From: RCC1774 sp050330855
GTDB lineage: Bacteria > Cyanobacteriota > Cyanobacteriia > Thermosynechococcales > Thermosynechococcaceae
Direction: 5' to 3'
DNA length: 64,000 nucleotides
Assembly: GCA_050330855.1 (NCBI GenBank)
Contig: JBHJNL010000039.1
Coordinates: 1 to 64,000 of the forward strand
Below are positions 1 to 9,187 of this stretch, one piece after another (position 1 is the first letter of the stretch; each line of letters begins with the position of its first letter). The translations under genes were made by a program, and so were the position numbers. The notes beneath the pieces were generated by a model. The model did not search any database, was not told where the DNA came from, and worked only from the letters and a program-made list of their open reading frames with translations.

Positions 1-1
1 C

Positions 2-109
2 GGGTTTAATCACCTACTTCATCTCAGACTTGATTGGGTCAATCAGCGCTTTGATTCCCTCTTTCCGCTTGTGCATTTGCCTCAGTCTGAACCCTCCCAC
101 AAACCTTAG
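2..109 (+). CDS. Possible C-terminal end of an upstream protein (partial)
   Basis: One forward frame is open from the window edge to a TAG at 107-109, giving 35 residues rich in Leu, His, Phe and Pro with no start codon inside the window. It ends 35 bp before the dynamin-like gene on the same strand, so it may be the tail of the preceding gene. The stretch is too short to recognise a family, and chance openness is possible. Confidence 0.35.
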   Translation, partial: GFNHLLHLRLDWVNQRFDSLFPLVHLPQSEPSHKP

Positions 110-144
110 ATGCGCCCCCTCCTAACGTTCTTACCTCTATCCCT

Positions 145-2655
145 ATGACTCAATCCATTGATACGCACCAGATCCTTCAAGATCAAGTCCATCAGCTTTT
201 AGAGCTGGCCTATCAAGAGCCAGACTTACACTCTCAAGATGTTTCTGCGATTCAAAGCTCACTACGCAAAGCGGTTTCGCCCACTTTTGAGATTGTGTTT
301 GCAGGAGCATTCAGCGCCGGAAAGTCAATGCTGATCAATGCTTTGCTAGAGCGCAAGCTGCTCTACAGTGCGGAGGGACATGCAACGGGTACAGAGTGTC
401 AGATTGCTTACGCAGAGCCAGGGCAAGAGCGAGTTGTCCTCACCTTTTTGAGTCAGGTTGAGATCTTTGAGCAGGCCAAAATACTGATTCAAAGTCTAGG
501 CTTCATGGTAAACGGCCATCTTGAAGAAGCGCTGAGCAATATACAAGCAACCTGCCAGCAAATTGTTCAAGAGGAAGGGGGCGAAAGTCGCTCAGACAGA
601 GCTAAACGGGCTTCGGCACTGAACCTTTTGATTGAGGGTTCTGTCAATAACGAAAACTATATTCAGCCAGAAGCCAACGCAACCTATCCGATGGAGCATT
701 TTAATTTCTCTACGCTCCAAGAGGCTGCTGGCTATGCCCGTAGAGGGGCGAATAGCTCGGTTCTGAAGCGAATTGAGTACTATTGCCATGATGAGCTTCT
801 GAAGGATGGCAACGTTCTCATCGATACCCCTGGAATCGATGCGCCTGTCAAAAAAGATGCGGAGCTGACCTACGACAAAATTAGAGACCCAGATACCTCT
901 GCGGTAATTTGTGTCCTTAAGCCTGCCGAAACGGGGGAACTGACCACAGAAGAGACTGATCTGCTAGAAACCGTTCGCTCTAATATTGGGATTCGCGATC
1001 GCGTTTTCTACACCTTCAACCGCATCGACAAGACTTGGTACGCTCCAGAACTCCGTCAACGTTTAGAATCGATTCTGCACAAGCAGTTCCAGAATAGCGA
1101 TCGCGTTTATCAAACCAGTGCCCTATTGGGGTTCTATGGTAGTCAGATCAGAAAGACAGATCGGAGCGATCGCTTCGGACTCGATACGCTGCTCGCAGAA
1201 GCAACTAAAGGCAATGGCGCTCAAGAAGAAGCCCCGCTATTCGTCACTGAATTCAACAACTACTGCGCCAACTCCCGCAAACTGATCGGCAGTCCCTTTC
1301 GACCAGAAGTCAGGGGCTACGAGCATCCCAACGAAAACTACGTGCGGATCCTCTCGGAGAACGGTACGCCGCTGATTGAGCAACTGATCAACGATAGTGG
1401 TGTTGAAACGTTCCGCACGGCTATCACTCGCTATCTGACAGAAGAGAAGCGTCCTCAGCTCTTTGCGGCGCTAGTTGACGATCTTCAGCCTCTTTGTGAA
1501 GGTCTGCGAGCCGCTTACATACAGACTTGGCAACACCTTGATAGCCAGCCTCGCAACGTTGAAGCCATTCAAGAGCAAGAGCTGCGTCAGCTCAACTCTA
1601 TTCTCAAAACCATTGGCGATGATTTGCAAAAACACCTTGAGCAAGAACTTAATCAGGTGGCAGCTAGCAAAAATAATCGAGTTTTTGAAGGTAGCTTTAT
1701 CAAGTTACAGAGCCGCATGGTGAAGCAGCTTGATGCCTTGTTGAATCAATTCTCGGTGGCAATTGTTCATCAGCAGGCTCAGGCAAACCACAAGCGCAAT
1801 TCAGTGGTGCCTCTATTAGGCATCTTGGCGGAAGCCTTTTATTACCTAGCGAATGGTCTAGAAGAGACTCTAGTGGATGCTTCTCAAGAGCTGGTCGTCT
1901 GTTTTTTCCAGCATCTGCGGGATCAGATTCAGCAACAGGACTATTACAGTGAACTGCTAAGAGTGCTAGGCAGCGATAGCGGCATTGAGCAGCAACTGAC
2001 ACAACTTCAGGAGCAAGCCTGTCATGCCATTCGTAATGAGGCACGTTTGGAGTGCGATCGCTATGTCCGCGAACAACCGGGTTTTTATGCTGAAGGCACC
2101 GTCTCAGTTTGGCAGCTCCAGCAAACCATGCAGCAAGCCTGTGGGGGATACGACTACCAAAGTATGGTGGATGCTGAACCCGCGATTCGCCAACTGCTAA
2201 AGCTGGATTTTGAGCAAAAGGTTCAAAAAACAGTGATGACAGCCTTTCGGCAAACGGTGAACCAGACTTTAATCAATCATTTACTGCCTACAGCTCAAAA
2301 GCTAGCCGATAGTATTCTGCAGCAGCAGCAAGAAGCCCGTATTCATTTAGCAAAAACGTTGGCGGCAGAGGCTGAAGAAACGCTCAAAGAAAATCAGCGA
2401 CGTCAAGAAGCAGTCCGTCACAAGATTGAGAGCTATAACAATGCTATCACCAGTGTGAAGCGGTCTCTCGGAGTAATGCCGCTGGGTGAACAAAGCCAGA
2501 AGCTGCCCGAAATTCAAGAACCCGATTTGATGTTAGTTCCTGTAACATCTGAACCTCCGACAAACCTAGAAACTGAGATGCAAATAGAAGATTCTGAAGC
2601 TTCTCAGGTGACGGATTCAGAACTGGTTACCGCAGCACAAAGTAGCTGGCGATAG
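145..2655 (+). CDS. Dynamin-like GTPase
   Basis: This 836-residue protein belongs to the bacterial dynamin-like family, large GTPases that bind and remodel membranes. The G1 P-loop GAFSAGKS is at about residues 54-61. The G3 motif DTPG lies near residue 228 and a G4-like motif NRID near residue 293. The remaining two thirds is glutamine-rich and helical, as expected for the stalk and assembly regions, with a charged coiled coil near residues 720-770 and an acidic tail. No strong transmembrane helix is obvious, so membrane contact would be through a paddle or tip. The ATG at 145 is the first in frame after a short leader. Two KGK-domain genes and an HNH gene follow on the same strand. The GTPase assignment is firm; the cellular role (membrane repair, thylakoid remodelling or defence) is not shown by the sequence. 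Confidence 0.85.
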   Translation: MTQSIDTHQILQDQVHQLLELAYQEPDLHSQDVSAIQSSLRKAVSPTFEIVFAGAFSAGKSMLINALLERKLLYSAEGHATGTECQIAYAEPGQERVVLTFLSQVEIFEQAKILIQSLGFMVNGHLEEALSNIQATCQQIVQEEGGESRSDRAKRASALNLLIEGSVNNENYIQPEANATYPMEHFNFSTLQEAAGYARRGANSSVLKRIEYYCHDELLKDGNVLIDTPGIDAPVKKDAELTYDKIRDPDTSAVICVLKPAETGELTTEETDLLETVRSNIGIRDRVFYTFNRIDKTWYAPELRQRLESILHKQFQNSDRVYQTSALLGFYGSQIRKTDRSDRFGLDTLLAEATKGNGAQEEAPLFVTEFNNYCANSRKLIGSPFRPEVRGYEHPNENYVRILSENGTPLIEQLINDSGVETFRTAITRYLTEEKRPQLFAALVDDLQPLCEGLRAAYIQTWQHLDSQPRNVEAIQEQELRQLNSILKTIGDDLQKHLEQELNQVAASKNNRVFEGSFIKLQSRMVKQLDALLNQFSVAIVHQQAQANHKRNSVVPLLGILAEAFYYLANGLEETLVDASQELVVCFFQHLRDQIQQQDYYSELLRVLGSDSGIEQQLTQLQEQACHAIRNEARLECDRYVREQPGFYAEGTVSVWQLQQTMQQACGGYDYQSMVDAEPAIRQLLKLDFEQKVQKTVMTAFRQTVNQTLINHLLPTAQKLADSILQQQQEARIHLAKTLAAEAEETLKENQRRQEAVRHKIESYNNAITSVKRSLGVMPLGEQSQKLPEIQEPDLMLVPVTSEPPTNLETEMQIEDSEASQVTDSELVTAAQSSWR

Positions 2656-2694
2656 CGATAGAATTTTGCAACATTTACCGAAACAATATTAATC

Positions 2695-3045
2695 ATGAAT
2701 AATCCAAATACACAGTTCGAGTCCTTCGACAGTAGCAGCGCAGTGATCTCAATTCACTCCAACATGTTGAAGCAAGAAGAGCTAATGACATTTGCACTAG
2801 AAGCGTTTCAAGATGAAGGCTTAAATCGGCTAGGGAAAATCATTTGGGATAAAGGGCGCGGTAAGATTCCAATTGACAAGCCAGAAAACTACCGTGAAGC
2901 ATGGTTTACCAAAGGGCTTTATTGTGAAGTTCTTAAGCCAAATTCTCAAGGCTGGCAAAAAGGAAAGGTGAGAATCAAGGTGACACTGGAGTTTTGCCCT
3001 GAAGAACTAGAAATGTCTGAATCAGCCCTAGATGCTCTCCGCTAG
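2695..3045 (+). CDS. KGK-domain protein (first copy)
   Basis: A 116-residue protein whose C-terminal half carries the signature of the KGK family, a small domain known mainly from cyanobacteria with no assigned function. The motif GWQKGKVRIK lies near residues 84-93, preceded by a Cys-Glu-Val-Leu segment and followed by LEFCPEE. The N-terminal half is predicted helical and acidic. It lies 39 bp after the dynamin-like gene and 44 bp before a second KGK gene, consistent with one transcript. The two KGK proteins are similar only in the C-terminal half, so they look like old paralogues. Function is unknown. Confidence 0.8.
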   Translation: MNNPNTQFESFDSSSAVISIHSNMLKQEELMTFALEAFQDEGLNRLGKIIWDKGRGKIPIDKPENYREAWFTKGLYCEVLKPNSQGWQKGKVRIKVTLEFCPEELEMSESALDALR

Positions 3046-3089
3046 GTTGATCCTCTCTAATCTATATAGTCAATTAATCGAGACGTATC

Positions 3090-3431
3090 ATGCACCAGAA
3101 ATCTCTCGTTCTTTCCAAAGATGATGTTATTTCATTAGAGGAAAAAATCAATAATCTCTCTCTTACGTTCAAAGTTGATGAATTATTGGAAGATCTACAG
3201 CAAAAGTGGGCTAAAAACAACGACGAAAAATTGGCGTCAGGCAGAGGGCTGGACTGCCAAGTATTAAGGCAAAGCGGTCAAGGGTGGCAAACGGGAAAAA
3301 TCCGAGTTGTTCTCGAATTTTGTCCAGACACTCCTGAAGAAATTGAGACATCCGCAGTGGAGTCAACATCAAGTGCAGAATCTCCTCTAGAAACCTTGAG
3401 GCAAGAAACAGCATCAAACGGTTACAGCTAG
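3090..3431 (+). CDS. KGK-domain protein (second copy)
   Basis: A 113-residue paralogue of the preceding gene. The KGK-type motif here reads GWQTGKIRVVLEFCPD, near residues 67-82, after a Cys-Gln-Val-Leu segment that matches Cys-Glu-Val-Leu in the first copy. The middle Lys of the name-giving triad is replaced by Thr-Gly-Lys. The C-terminal tail is Ser/Glu-rich and looks disordered. Its TAG stop is only two bases before the ATG of the HNH gene, so the two are probably co-translated. Function is unknown. Confidence 0.78.
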   Translation: MHQKSLVLSKDDVISLEEKINNLSLTFKVDELLEDLQQKWAKNNDEKLASGRGLDCQVLRQSGQGWQTGKIRVVLEFCPDTPEEIETSAVESTSSAESPLETLRQETASNGYS

Positions 3432-3433
3432 AT

Positions 3434-3673
3434 ATGGCTAAAACACCCCGAATTCCCATTCGAGCAGAGGTCAGAGAGTATGTTCTGGCAAGAGATGGTC
3501 ACCAATGCCAAAGCTGCGGCAAATTGCACTTGCCCCTAGAAGTCGATCACATCATTCCGTTGGCTAAAGGTGGCATGAACGATCTAAGCAATTTGCAAAC
3601 CCTCTGCCAGCCTTGCAACCGTCATAAATCAGCTCGTATTGACACAAGATTTCAGCGACGCTACGTTTCATGA
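3434..3673 (+). CDS. Small stand-alone HNH endonuclease
   Basis: A 79-residue protein that is almost entirely an HNH nuclease domain. Two CxxC pairs (CQSC near residue 25 and CQPC near residue 55) form the structural zinc site. Between them is the EVDHIIPL segment carrying the first catalytic His, then an Asn-Leu-Gln-Thr-Leu segment, and NRHK supplies the last His. HNH proteins of this size are metal-dependent nickases or nucleases found alone, in homing elements, or in restriction and defence loci. The start lies two bases after the KGK stop. No methyltransferase partner is seen nearby, so a classical restriction role is unlikely. Confidence 0.85.
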   Translation: MAKTPRIPIRAEVREYVLARDGHQCQSCGKLHLPLEVDHIIPLAKGGMNDLSNLQTLCQPCNRHKSARIDTRFQRRYVS

Positions 3674-3818
3674 TTTTCTTGCTCTATCAAAGCATTTAGC
3701 AGCAGATCACAGCGCTTCAACAAGCCTAGAAAAAAACTGAGATGCCTAACAGACTAAACTAGAGGCAGTGTTTTGATGCCCCAGTTTCCGTCACCAGTTG
3801 GCGCTAGAAGTATGCACC
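3674..3818. other. Intergenic spacer between HNH and Uma2 genes
   Basis: No convincing gene here. The forward frame upstream of the Uma2 ATG at 3819 opens with TTG at 3798, but that extension is not similar to Uma2 N-termini. No terminator hairpin was recognised. Confidence 0.4.
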
Positions 3819-4388
3819 ATGATTCAAGCGAAACCTCGATTCCTTAGCTTTGAAGACTATCTCGACTATGACGATGGAACTGAGCATCTGTACGAACTGT
3901 TCAATGGAGAACTGATCGAAGTGCCGCCAGAGTCAGGTCAGAACGTCCAAATTGCCAATCGGCTTTTCCTTCAGTTTGCAGGTTTACTGGGTAGCGATCG
4001 CATCCGAGGCCACGGTCTAGAGCTAGAAGTCTGGGGAGAACCCAAAAATCGCTATCCAGATTTAACCGTTCTCCGGCCTGAACATGTTACCCAACTGCAG
4101 CAGCGCAACACGATTCGCCTATCAATGGCTCCACCGCTCTTAGTTGCCGAGGTCGTCAGCCCTGGTGAACTCCAGCGAGAACGAGACTACACCGCAAAAC
4201 GTCAGCAATATGAAGCTTTAGCCGTTCCTGAATACTGGATTATTGATCCCATTTTAGAAACAGTCACGATTCTAGAGCTACGAAACCAAATCTATACTCA
4301 GCATCAGATTCTTCAAAACGACCATCCACTCCAATCGCCTCTCTTTCAAAATTTAGACCTTACCGTTGAACAGCTTTTATACGGCTGA
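3819..4388 (+). CDS. Uma2-family (DUF820) endonuclease-like protein
   Basis: Member of the Uma2/DUF820 family, PD-(D/E)XK nuclease-fold proteins greatly expanded in cyanobacteria and usually of unknown role. Seen here are the N-terminal segment with FEDYLDYDDG, then YELFNGELIEVPP, the catalytic-type Asp in YPDLTVLRPE, the beta strand LLVAEVVSP carrying the conserved Glu, and EYWIIDP near the C-terminus. Length (189 residues from the ATG at 3819) is typical. An in-frame TTG at 3798 would add seven residues and is less likely. A second family member is at 29659-30273. Confidence 0.82.
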   Translation: MIQAKPRFLSFEDYLDYDDGTEHLYELFNGELIEVPPESGQNVQIANRLFLQFAGLLGSDRIRGHGLELEVWGEPKNRYPDLTVLRPEHVTQLQQRNTIRLSMAPPLLVAEVVSPGELQRERDYTAKRQQYEALAVPEYWIIDPILETVTILELRNQIYTQHQILQNDHPLQSPLFQNLDLTVEQLLYG

Positions 4389-4473
4389 CTAGGGCAAATG
4401 CTTTGGCAGTTCAATCAAGACTAGCAATCCCTCCAGGACTTTGAGATCATAGGATAAAGTCCATTGAGGTTTC

Positions 4474-6711
4474 GTGCGCTTGCCCATGTTAGATATCGCC
4501 GTTCCAGGGTTTCAGTCCCTAGAAGATGCCCTCAAACATTTCTTCGGCTACGACACCTTCCGCCCCGGACAGCAGGATGTGATGACGGCTGCGCTCCAGA
4601 ACCAAGATTTGCTCGTGATTATGCCCACTGGCGGCGGCAAATCTCTCTGCTTTCAGCTTCCAGCCCTTCTTAAAGCGGGATTGACCATTGTGGTGTCCCC
4701 ACTGATTGCGCTGATGCAGGATCAGGTGACGGCCCTCGAAGCCAATGATATTAGCGCCACGTTTCTTAACAGTAGCTTGGGGGTTGTGGAGTCGCGAGAA
4801 CGATGCGATCGCATCCTCGCTGGCACCATCAAACTCCTCTATGTCGCCCCCGAACGGCTCCTCAACGAAGGGTTCCTCAGCTTTTTAGATCAAGTCAAAG
4901 CCCAGGTGGGGCTAGCGGGAATTGCCGTCGATGAAGCCCACTGCGTCTCAGAATGGGGCCATGACTTTCGCCCCGAATATCGCCGTCTTGCCGAAATCAG
5001 ACATCGCTACCCGGATATATCTATTACCGCGCTCACCGCCACCGCCACTGAGCGAGTCCGGCAAGATATTGTGCATCAGCTCCAGCTTCGAGAGCCGCAC
5101 ATTCACGTCTCTAGCTTTAACCGGCCCAATCTTTACTATGAGGTTCGTCCTAAAGAACGTGACACCTATAGCTCTCTATATCAAGAGATTCGCCAGCAGG
5201 ACGGAGCATCGGGCATCATTTACTGTCTCAGTCGGCGCGAGGTCAATGAACTCACCGAGCGCCTGCAAAATGACGGCATTAGCGCTCTGCCCTACCATGC
5301 AGGCCTCAAAGATCAAGATCGCAGCCTCAACCAGGACCGCTTTATTCGTGACCACGTCCAGATTATGGTAGCAACCATCGCCTTTGGGATGGGCATCAAC
5401 AAGCCCGACGTGCGGTTTGTGGTGCACTACAACCTGCCCCGCAACATCGAAAGCTACTACCAAGAAGCTGGCCGCGCCGGACGAGATGGTGAACCCTCGC
5501 GCTGTTTACTCTATTTCAGCCTTAAAGACGTTCACACCCTAGATTGGCTCATTGACCAAAAAGTCGATGCCAACGGGCAAGCGCTAGAGAATGAACAGCG
5601 GGTGGCCCGTCAGCAAATGCGCCAGATGATCGACTATGCCGAGAGTACCGTTTGTCGGCGCACCATTCAGCTCGGCTACTTCGGCGAAACCTTTGCCGGA
5701 AACTGTGGCGAGTGTGATAACTGCCTTAATCCCAAGCCAGTCGAAGACTGGACCGTAGACGCCCAGAAGTTTCTATCCTGCGTGGCCCGCTGCAAAGAGC
5801 GGTTTGGCATGAACCACATTATTGATGTGCTGCGTGGCTCTAAAAGCCAAAAAATACTGAGCCGGGGTCACAATCAGCTTTCTACCTACGGCATCGGCAA
5901 TGACAGAACGGCAGACCAGTGGCGACAGTTAGGGCGATCGCTGCTCCATCAGGGGCTGGTGGCTGAAACCACCGATGGCTATCCGGTGCTGAGGCTCAAT
6001 CCTCAAAGCTGGGAGGTTCTCAAGAAAGAGCGCTCTGTTCAAGTAGCGGTCTCTAGAACACCTGAGAAAGACGCGACTCAAGTGGATCTGAAGCGCTCTG
6101 AGGTGGAGGCGTTGTTTATGCGGTTGCGATCGCTTCGTAAGCGCTTAGCCGATGAGCAGTCGGTGCCGCCCTACGTCGTGTTTGGCGACTCTAGCCTCAA
6201 GTTTATGGCTCAGCAGCAACCCCAAACCCTCGCTGAATTTGAACAGATTTCTGGGGTAGGCCGTCGGAAACTAGAGCAATACGGCAAAGTTTTCACAGCA
6301 GAAATTCGGGCCTACCGAGAAGAGCAGGGGCTATCGGTCGTGGCGGCAGAAACGACAGCGCAAGAGTCTCTACCAGCCCAGAAAGAACGTCCACGATCGG
6401 ATAAGTTATCCAGTACCTTAGCCATGACCTTGGCACTGCATCAGCAGGGCGAACCACCGGAACAGATCGCGCAGCAGCGTCAAGTTAAGGTAACGACCAT
6501 TCTCAATCACTTAGGAGAACTACTGGAGCGAGGCAAGCCCGTTAATCTAGAGCAGCTTGTGCCTCAAGATCGTCAGGTTGCTATTGTGCAGGCCATCGAG
6601 ACCGTTGGCCCTGATTACTTAAATCCCATCCGTGAACACCTGGGGGACCAGTATGACTATGGCGAGATCAAGCTGGTGCGTGCCTGGTGGCAGCAAAAGC
6701 AACCTCAGTAA
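4474..6711 (+). CDS. recQ: ATP-dependent DNA helicase RecQ
   Basis: RecQ is a 3'-5' superfamily 2 DNA helicase acting in recombination and replication-fork repair. The protein is 745 residues. Walker A TGGGKS is at about 52-57 and DEAH at 153-156. The HCVSEWGHDFRPEY segment is the RecQ-specific aromatic loop. A four-Cys zinc site lies near residues 395-420 (ending CGECDNC), followed by the winged-helix RQC region, then an HRDC domain near 535-610. A C-terminal helix-turn-helix-like module near 645-690 is typical of long RecQ forms. The start is either GTG 4474, 4 nt after a GAGG, or ATG 4486. The end of the gene contains a 15-bp tandem repeat that repeats the stop codon. Confidence 0.95.
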   Translation: MRLPMLDIAVPGFQSLEDALKHFFGYDTFRPGQQDVMTAALQNQDLLVIMPTGGGKSLCFQLPALLKAGLTIVVSPLIALMQDQVTALEANDISATFLNSSLGVVESRERCDRILAGTIKLLYVAPERLLNEGFLSFLDQVKAQVGLAGIAVDEAHCVSEWGHDFRPEYRRLAEIRHRYPDISITALTATATERVRQDIVHQLQLREPHIHVSSFNRPNLYYEVRPKERDTYSSLYQEIRQQDGASGIIYCLSRREVNELTERLQNDGISALPYHAGLKDQDRSLNQDRFIRDHVQIMVATIAFGMGINKPDVRFVVHYNLPRNIESYYQEAGRAGRDGEPSRCLLYFSLKDVHTLDWLIDQKVDANGQALENEQRVARQQMRQMIDYAESTVCRRTIQLGYFGETFAGNCGECDNCLNPKPVEDWTVDAQKFLSCVARCKERFGMNHIIDVLRGSKSQKILSRGHNQLSTYGIGNDRTADQWRQLGRSLLHQGLVAETTDGYPVLRLNPQSWEVLKKERSVQVAVSRTPEKDATQVDLKRSEVEALFMRLRSLRKRLADEQSVPPYVVFGDSSLKFMAQQQPQTLAEFEQISGVGRRKLEQYGKVFTAEIRAYREEQGLSVVAAETTAQESLPAQKERPRSDKLSSTLAMTLALHQQGEPPEQIAQQRQVKVTTILNHLGELLERGKPVNLEQLVPQDRQVAIVQAIETVGPDYLNPIREHLGDQYDYGEIKLVRAWWQQKQPQ

Positions 6712-6745
6712 ACCCAGCCTCAGTAAACCCAACCTCAGTAAACCC
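6701..6745. repeat. Three 15-bp tandem repeats over the recQ stop codon
   Basis: The unit AACCTCAGTAAACCC occurs three times in tandem (6701-6715, 6716-6730, 6731-6745), with one substitution in the middle copy and a partial fourth copy after. Because 15 is a multiple of three and the unit includes the recQ stop, every copy carries an in-frame TAA. Confidence 0.85.
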
Positions 6746-6761
6746 AACCGCAACCAGCTCC

Positions 6762-7841
6762 CTATGCTGGAGCAGAGGCCTTGGTGCGAGCGAAGATCAT
6801 TCGCCCCGCCGACGTTTGCAGGGCGCTGGTGACCACCACGGGCAGTGACGTACCAATGAAGTCCTTCGCGTCTTCCACCACCACCATGGTGCCGTCCTCT
6901 AGGTAGCCGACCCCTTGATCGGGTTCCTTGCCCTCTTTCAAAATTTTCAGATCAAGTCTGTCCCCTGGCAGGTAGCGGGGCCGCAGCGACTGGGCCAAAT
7001 CATTGACGTTGAGCACTTGAATGCTCTGCAGGCTGGCAACCTTGTTGAGGTTGTAATCATTGGTGACCAACATTCCATTAATCTCTTGGGCCAGCGCCAC
7101 TAATTTCGCGTCTACAGTGGCAATATCGTCATAGTCAGCCGGATGGACCACCAGCCGCCGAGGATGCCCTTCTTGCAAGCGATTCAAGATCTCAAGACCT
7201 CGCCGCCCTCTGGCGCGTTTCTGACTATTGGCACCGTCGGCAAGGGTTTGTAGCTCTTCTAAGACAAATTTAGGCACTAAAAGCTGGCCTTCAATAAATC
7301 CTGTATCGAGCAGACCTTCAATGCGACCATCAATAATACAGCTTGTATCTAAAACTTTTGCAAGGGCCGCTTTGAGCGTCCCCTCCGCTAAAAGCGTACT
7401 TTCCATGTAGTTTGGATTGATCGCCCGTAGCAGCGTCAAGCCGTGGGTGTCGGCCAAGCTAACGCCCGAAAAGGCAAAGATCAGGCTCCCCAGCACCGCC
7501 ACCATCGGCTTAATAAACGATAGCTGTGGGGGGATGGGTATTAAGTAGGTCGGTGCCAGCATTAGATTTGCCACCAACAGACCCAGCACTAAACCCACCG
7601 CTCTGCTCAGCAGCACCTCTGCGGGTTGATGCTGAATGCGCCGCACAATCCGGCGGTAGCTGATCTGAGTCGCAAGACCAAAGACAAGGCCAAACAAGCC
7701 ACCAAAACCGGCACTCACCCAACGCAGGCCCGTGACGTTGGCAACTTGGCTCAATAGATGGGGCGGCAGCAGTTCGACACCGTTGAACCCAATGGCGGCC
7801 CCAACGAGGATGAACGTCAAAAAGATAGTAGTGTCTAGCAT
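6762..7841 (-). CDS. PIN/TRAM-domain membrane protein
   Basis: A 359-residue protein of the YacL-like family: N-terminal transmembrane helices (about four in residues 1-130), a PIN-type RNase domain and a C-terminal TRAM RNA-binding domain. PIN acidic residues are seen in the segment VLDTSCIIDGRIE (about 163-175), in the Glu-Glu region after VPKFVLEELQ and in LVTNDYNLNK. The TRAM part is near GVGYLEDGTMVVVEDA. Such proteins are presumed membrane-anchored ribonucleases; the substrate is unknown. It converges with recQ and is divergent from hemW across 129 bp. Confidence 0.85.
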   Translation of the reverse strand: MLDTTIFLTFILVGAAIGFNGVELLPPHLLSQVANVTGLRWVSAGFGGLFGLVFGLATQISYRRIVRRIQHQPAEVLLSRAVGLVLGLLVANLMLAPTYLIPIPPQLSFIKPMVAVLGSLIFAFSGVSLADTHGLTLLRAINPNYMESTLLAEGTLKAALAKVLDTSCIIDGRIEGLLDTGFIEGQLLVPKFVLEELQTLADGANSQKRARGRRGLEILNRLQEGHPRRLVVHPADYDDIATVDAKLVALAQEINGMLVTNDYNLNKVASLQSIQVLNVNDLAQSLRPRYLPGDRLDLKILKEGKEPDQGVGYLEDGTMVVVEDAKDFIGTSLPVVVTSALQTSAGRMIFARTKASAPA

Positions 7842-7970
7842 GTCACCTGCGTGCCAAAAATGGTGCCTTCTTTAATTGGGTCTAACGTTTCAGAAGAACC
7901 GATAACGTTCACACGATTATAGACACCCCAACTTACCATTATAAAACGAAGCCGCTCCGGCCTTAAGTTA

Positions 7971-9170
7971 ATGCCAACCTCTGCTTATCTTCATATTCCG
8001 TTCTGCCGTCGTCGATGCTTCTACTGCGATTTCCCGATTTCGGTGGTGGGGGATCACCCGCGTGGGGAAACCGCTGCGGTGATGGAGACCTACGTAGACG
8101 CCCTGTGCCAAGAGATTGAAGTGACGCCTAGGATAGATCAGCCCTTACAAACCATCTTTTTTGGTGGTGGCACCCCGTCTTTATTGAGTGTCAAGCAGTT
8201 GGAGGTTATTCTATCAACGCTGCAAAATTGCTTTGGTTTTGCAGCCCGCCCAGAAATTTCAATGGAGATGGATCCAGGCACCTTTACGCTGGACCAAGTC
8301 AAAGGCTTTTGTGAAGCAGGGATTAACCGCATTAGTTTGGGCACTCAGGCCTTTCAAGATGATCTGCTGCAGGTTTGTGGGCGATCGCACACCGTCGCCC
8401 AAATCTATGAGGCCCTTGAGATGATTGCTCAGGTGGGTTTAGCAAACTTTAGTCTTGACCTGATTTCGGGCCTTCCGCAGCAGACCTTAGCGCAGTGGGA
8501 GAGGTCGTTGGATTGTGCGATCTCAACCCATCCGGCTCACCTCTCTACCTATGACCTGGTGCTAGAACCCACCACCGCCTTCGGCAAACGGTATCAGCCC
8601 GGTCACCAGCCCTTGCCCACCGACGAGACCGCCGCTGATATGTATCGGCTTGCCACCCAGCGCCTCTCCGCCGCAGGCTATCGCCATTATGAAGTCTCAA
8701 ACTATGCCCGCCCTGGGTTTGAATGCCACCATAATCAGGTGTACTGGCGCAATGAAGCCTACTACGGCTTCGGGATGGGAGCCACCAGCTACGTGAATCT
8801 GCAGCGCTTCAACCGTCCTCGCACCCGTGATGCCTATTTAGCTTGGGTTGAAGATCTGATCGCCGCCCAAGGTCACATTGCCTGCCCCGTCGATACGCAA
8901 CAGGACCGGCTCTTAGAAACCTTAATGCTAGGGCTACGACTGACCGAGGGACTGCGAATTGCAGATCTACAACAGCAGTTTGGGGCAGTCGCCGTGACCC
9001 AAATTATCCAGTGTCTAGAATCCTATCCTGACTGGGGTTTGGTCGATCGCAACACCGGAACCCTGCGGCTCACCGATCCTGAAGGCTTTCTGTTCTCAAA
9101 TCAGGTACTAGTGTCCCTTTGGGACGCCGTCTCAGACGAAGCGGCAAGCACCCCCTACACTAGAGGGTAG
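7971..9170 (+). CDS. hemW: Radical SAM heme chaperone HemW
   Basis: HemW-type radical SAM protein, long misannotated as an oxygen-independent coproporphyrinogen III oxidase. It is thought to bind haem and deliver it to membrane targets. The N-terminus has the cluster motif C-x3-C-x2-C (Cys12, Cys16, Cys19) in HIPFCRRRCFYCDF. GGGTPS follows near residue 66, with the usual EMDPG and SLGTQAF segments of the TIM barrel, and a C-terminal HemW domain near residues 310-380. At 399 residues it has the usual length. Having Arg in the C-x3-C loop and no extra N-terminal region fits HemW rather than HemN. The following gene starts two bases after its stop. Confidence 0.9.
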   Translation: MPTSAYLHIPFCRRRCFYCDFPISVVGDHPRGETAAVMETYVDALCQEIEVTPRIDQPLQTIFFGGGTPSLLSVKQLEVILSTLQNCFGFAARPEISMEMDPGTFTLDQVKGFCEAGINRISLGTQAFQDDLLQVCGRSHTVAQIYEALEMIAQVGLANFSLDLISGLPQQTLAQWERSLDCAISTHPAHLSTYDLVLEPTTAFGKRYQPGHQPLPTDETAADMYRLATQRLSAAGYRHYEVSNYARPGFECHHNQVYWRNEAYYGFGMGATSYVNLQRFNRPRTRDAYLAWVEDLIAAQGHIACPVDTQQDRLLETLMLGLRLTEGLRIADLQQQFGAVAVTQIIQCLESYPDWGLVDRNTGTLRLTDPEGFLFSNQVLVSLWDAVSDEAASTPYTRG

Positions 9171-9187
9171 CGTTGTCGTTACCGTCT

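Noticed and set aside
4464..4673. Alternative frame over the recQ N-terminus
   Set aside because: Shadow of recQ: Arg/Pro-rich and without conserved motifs.
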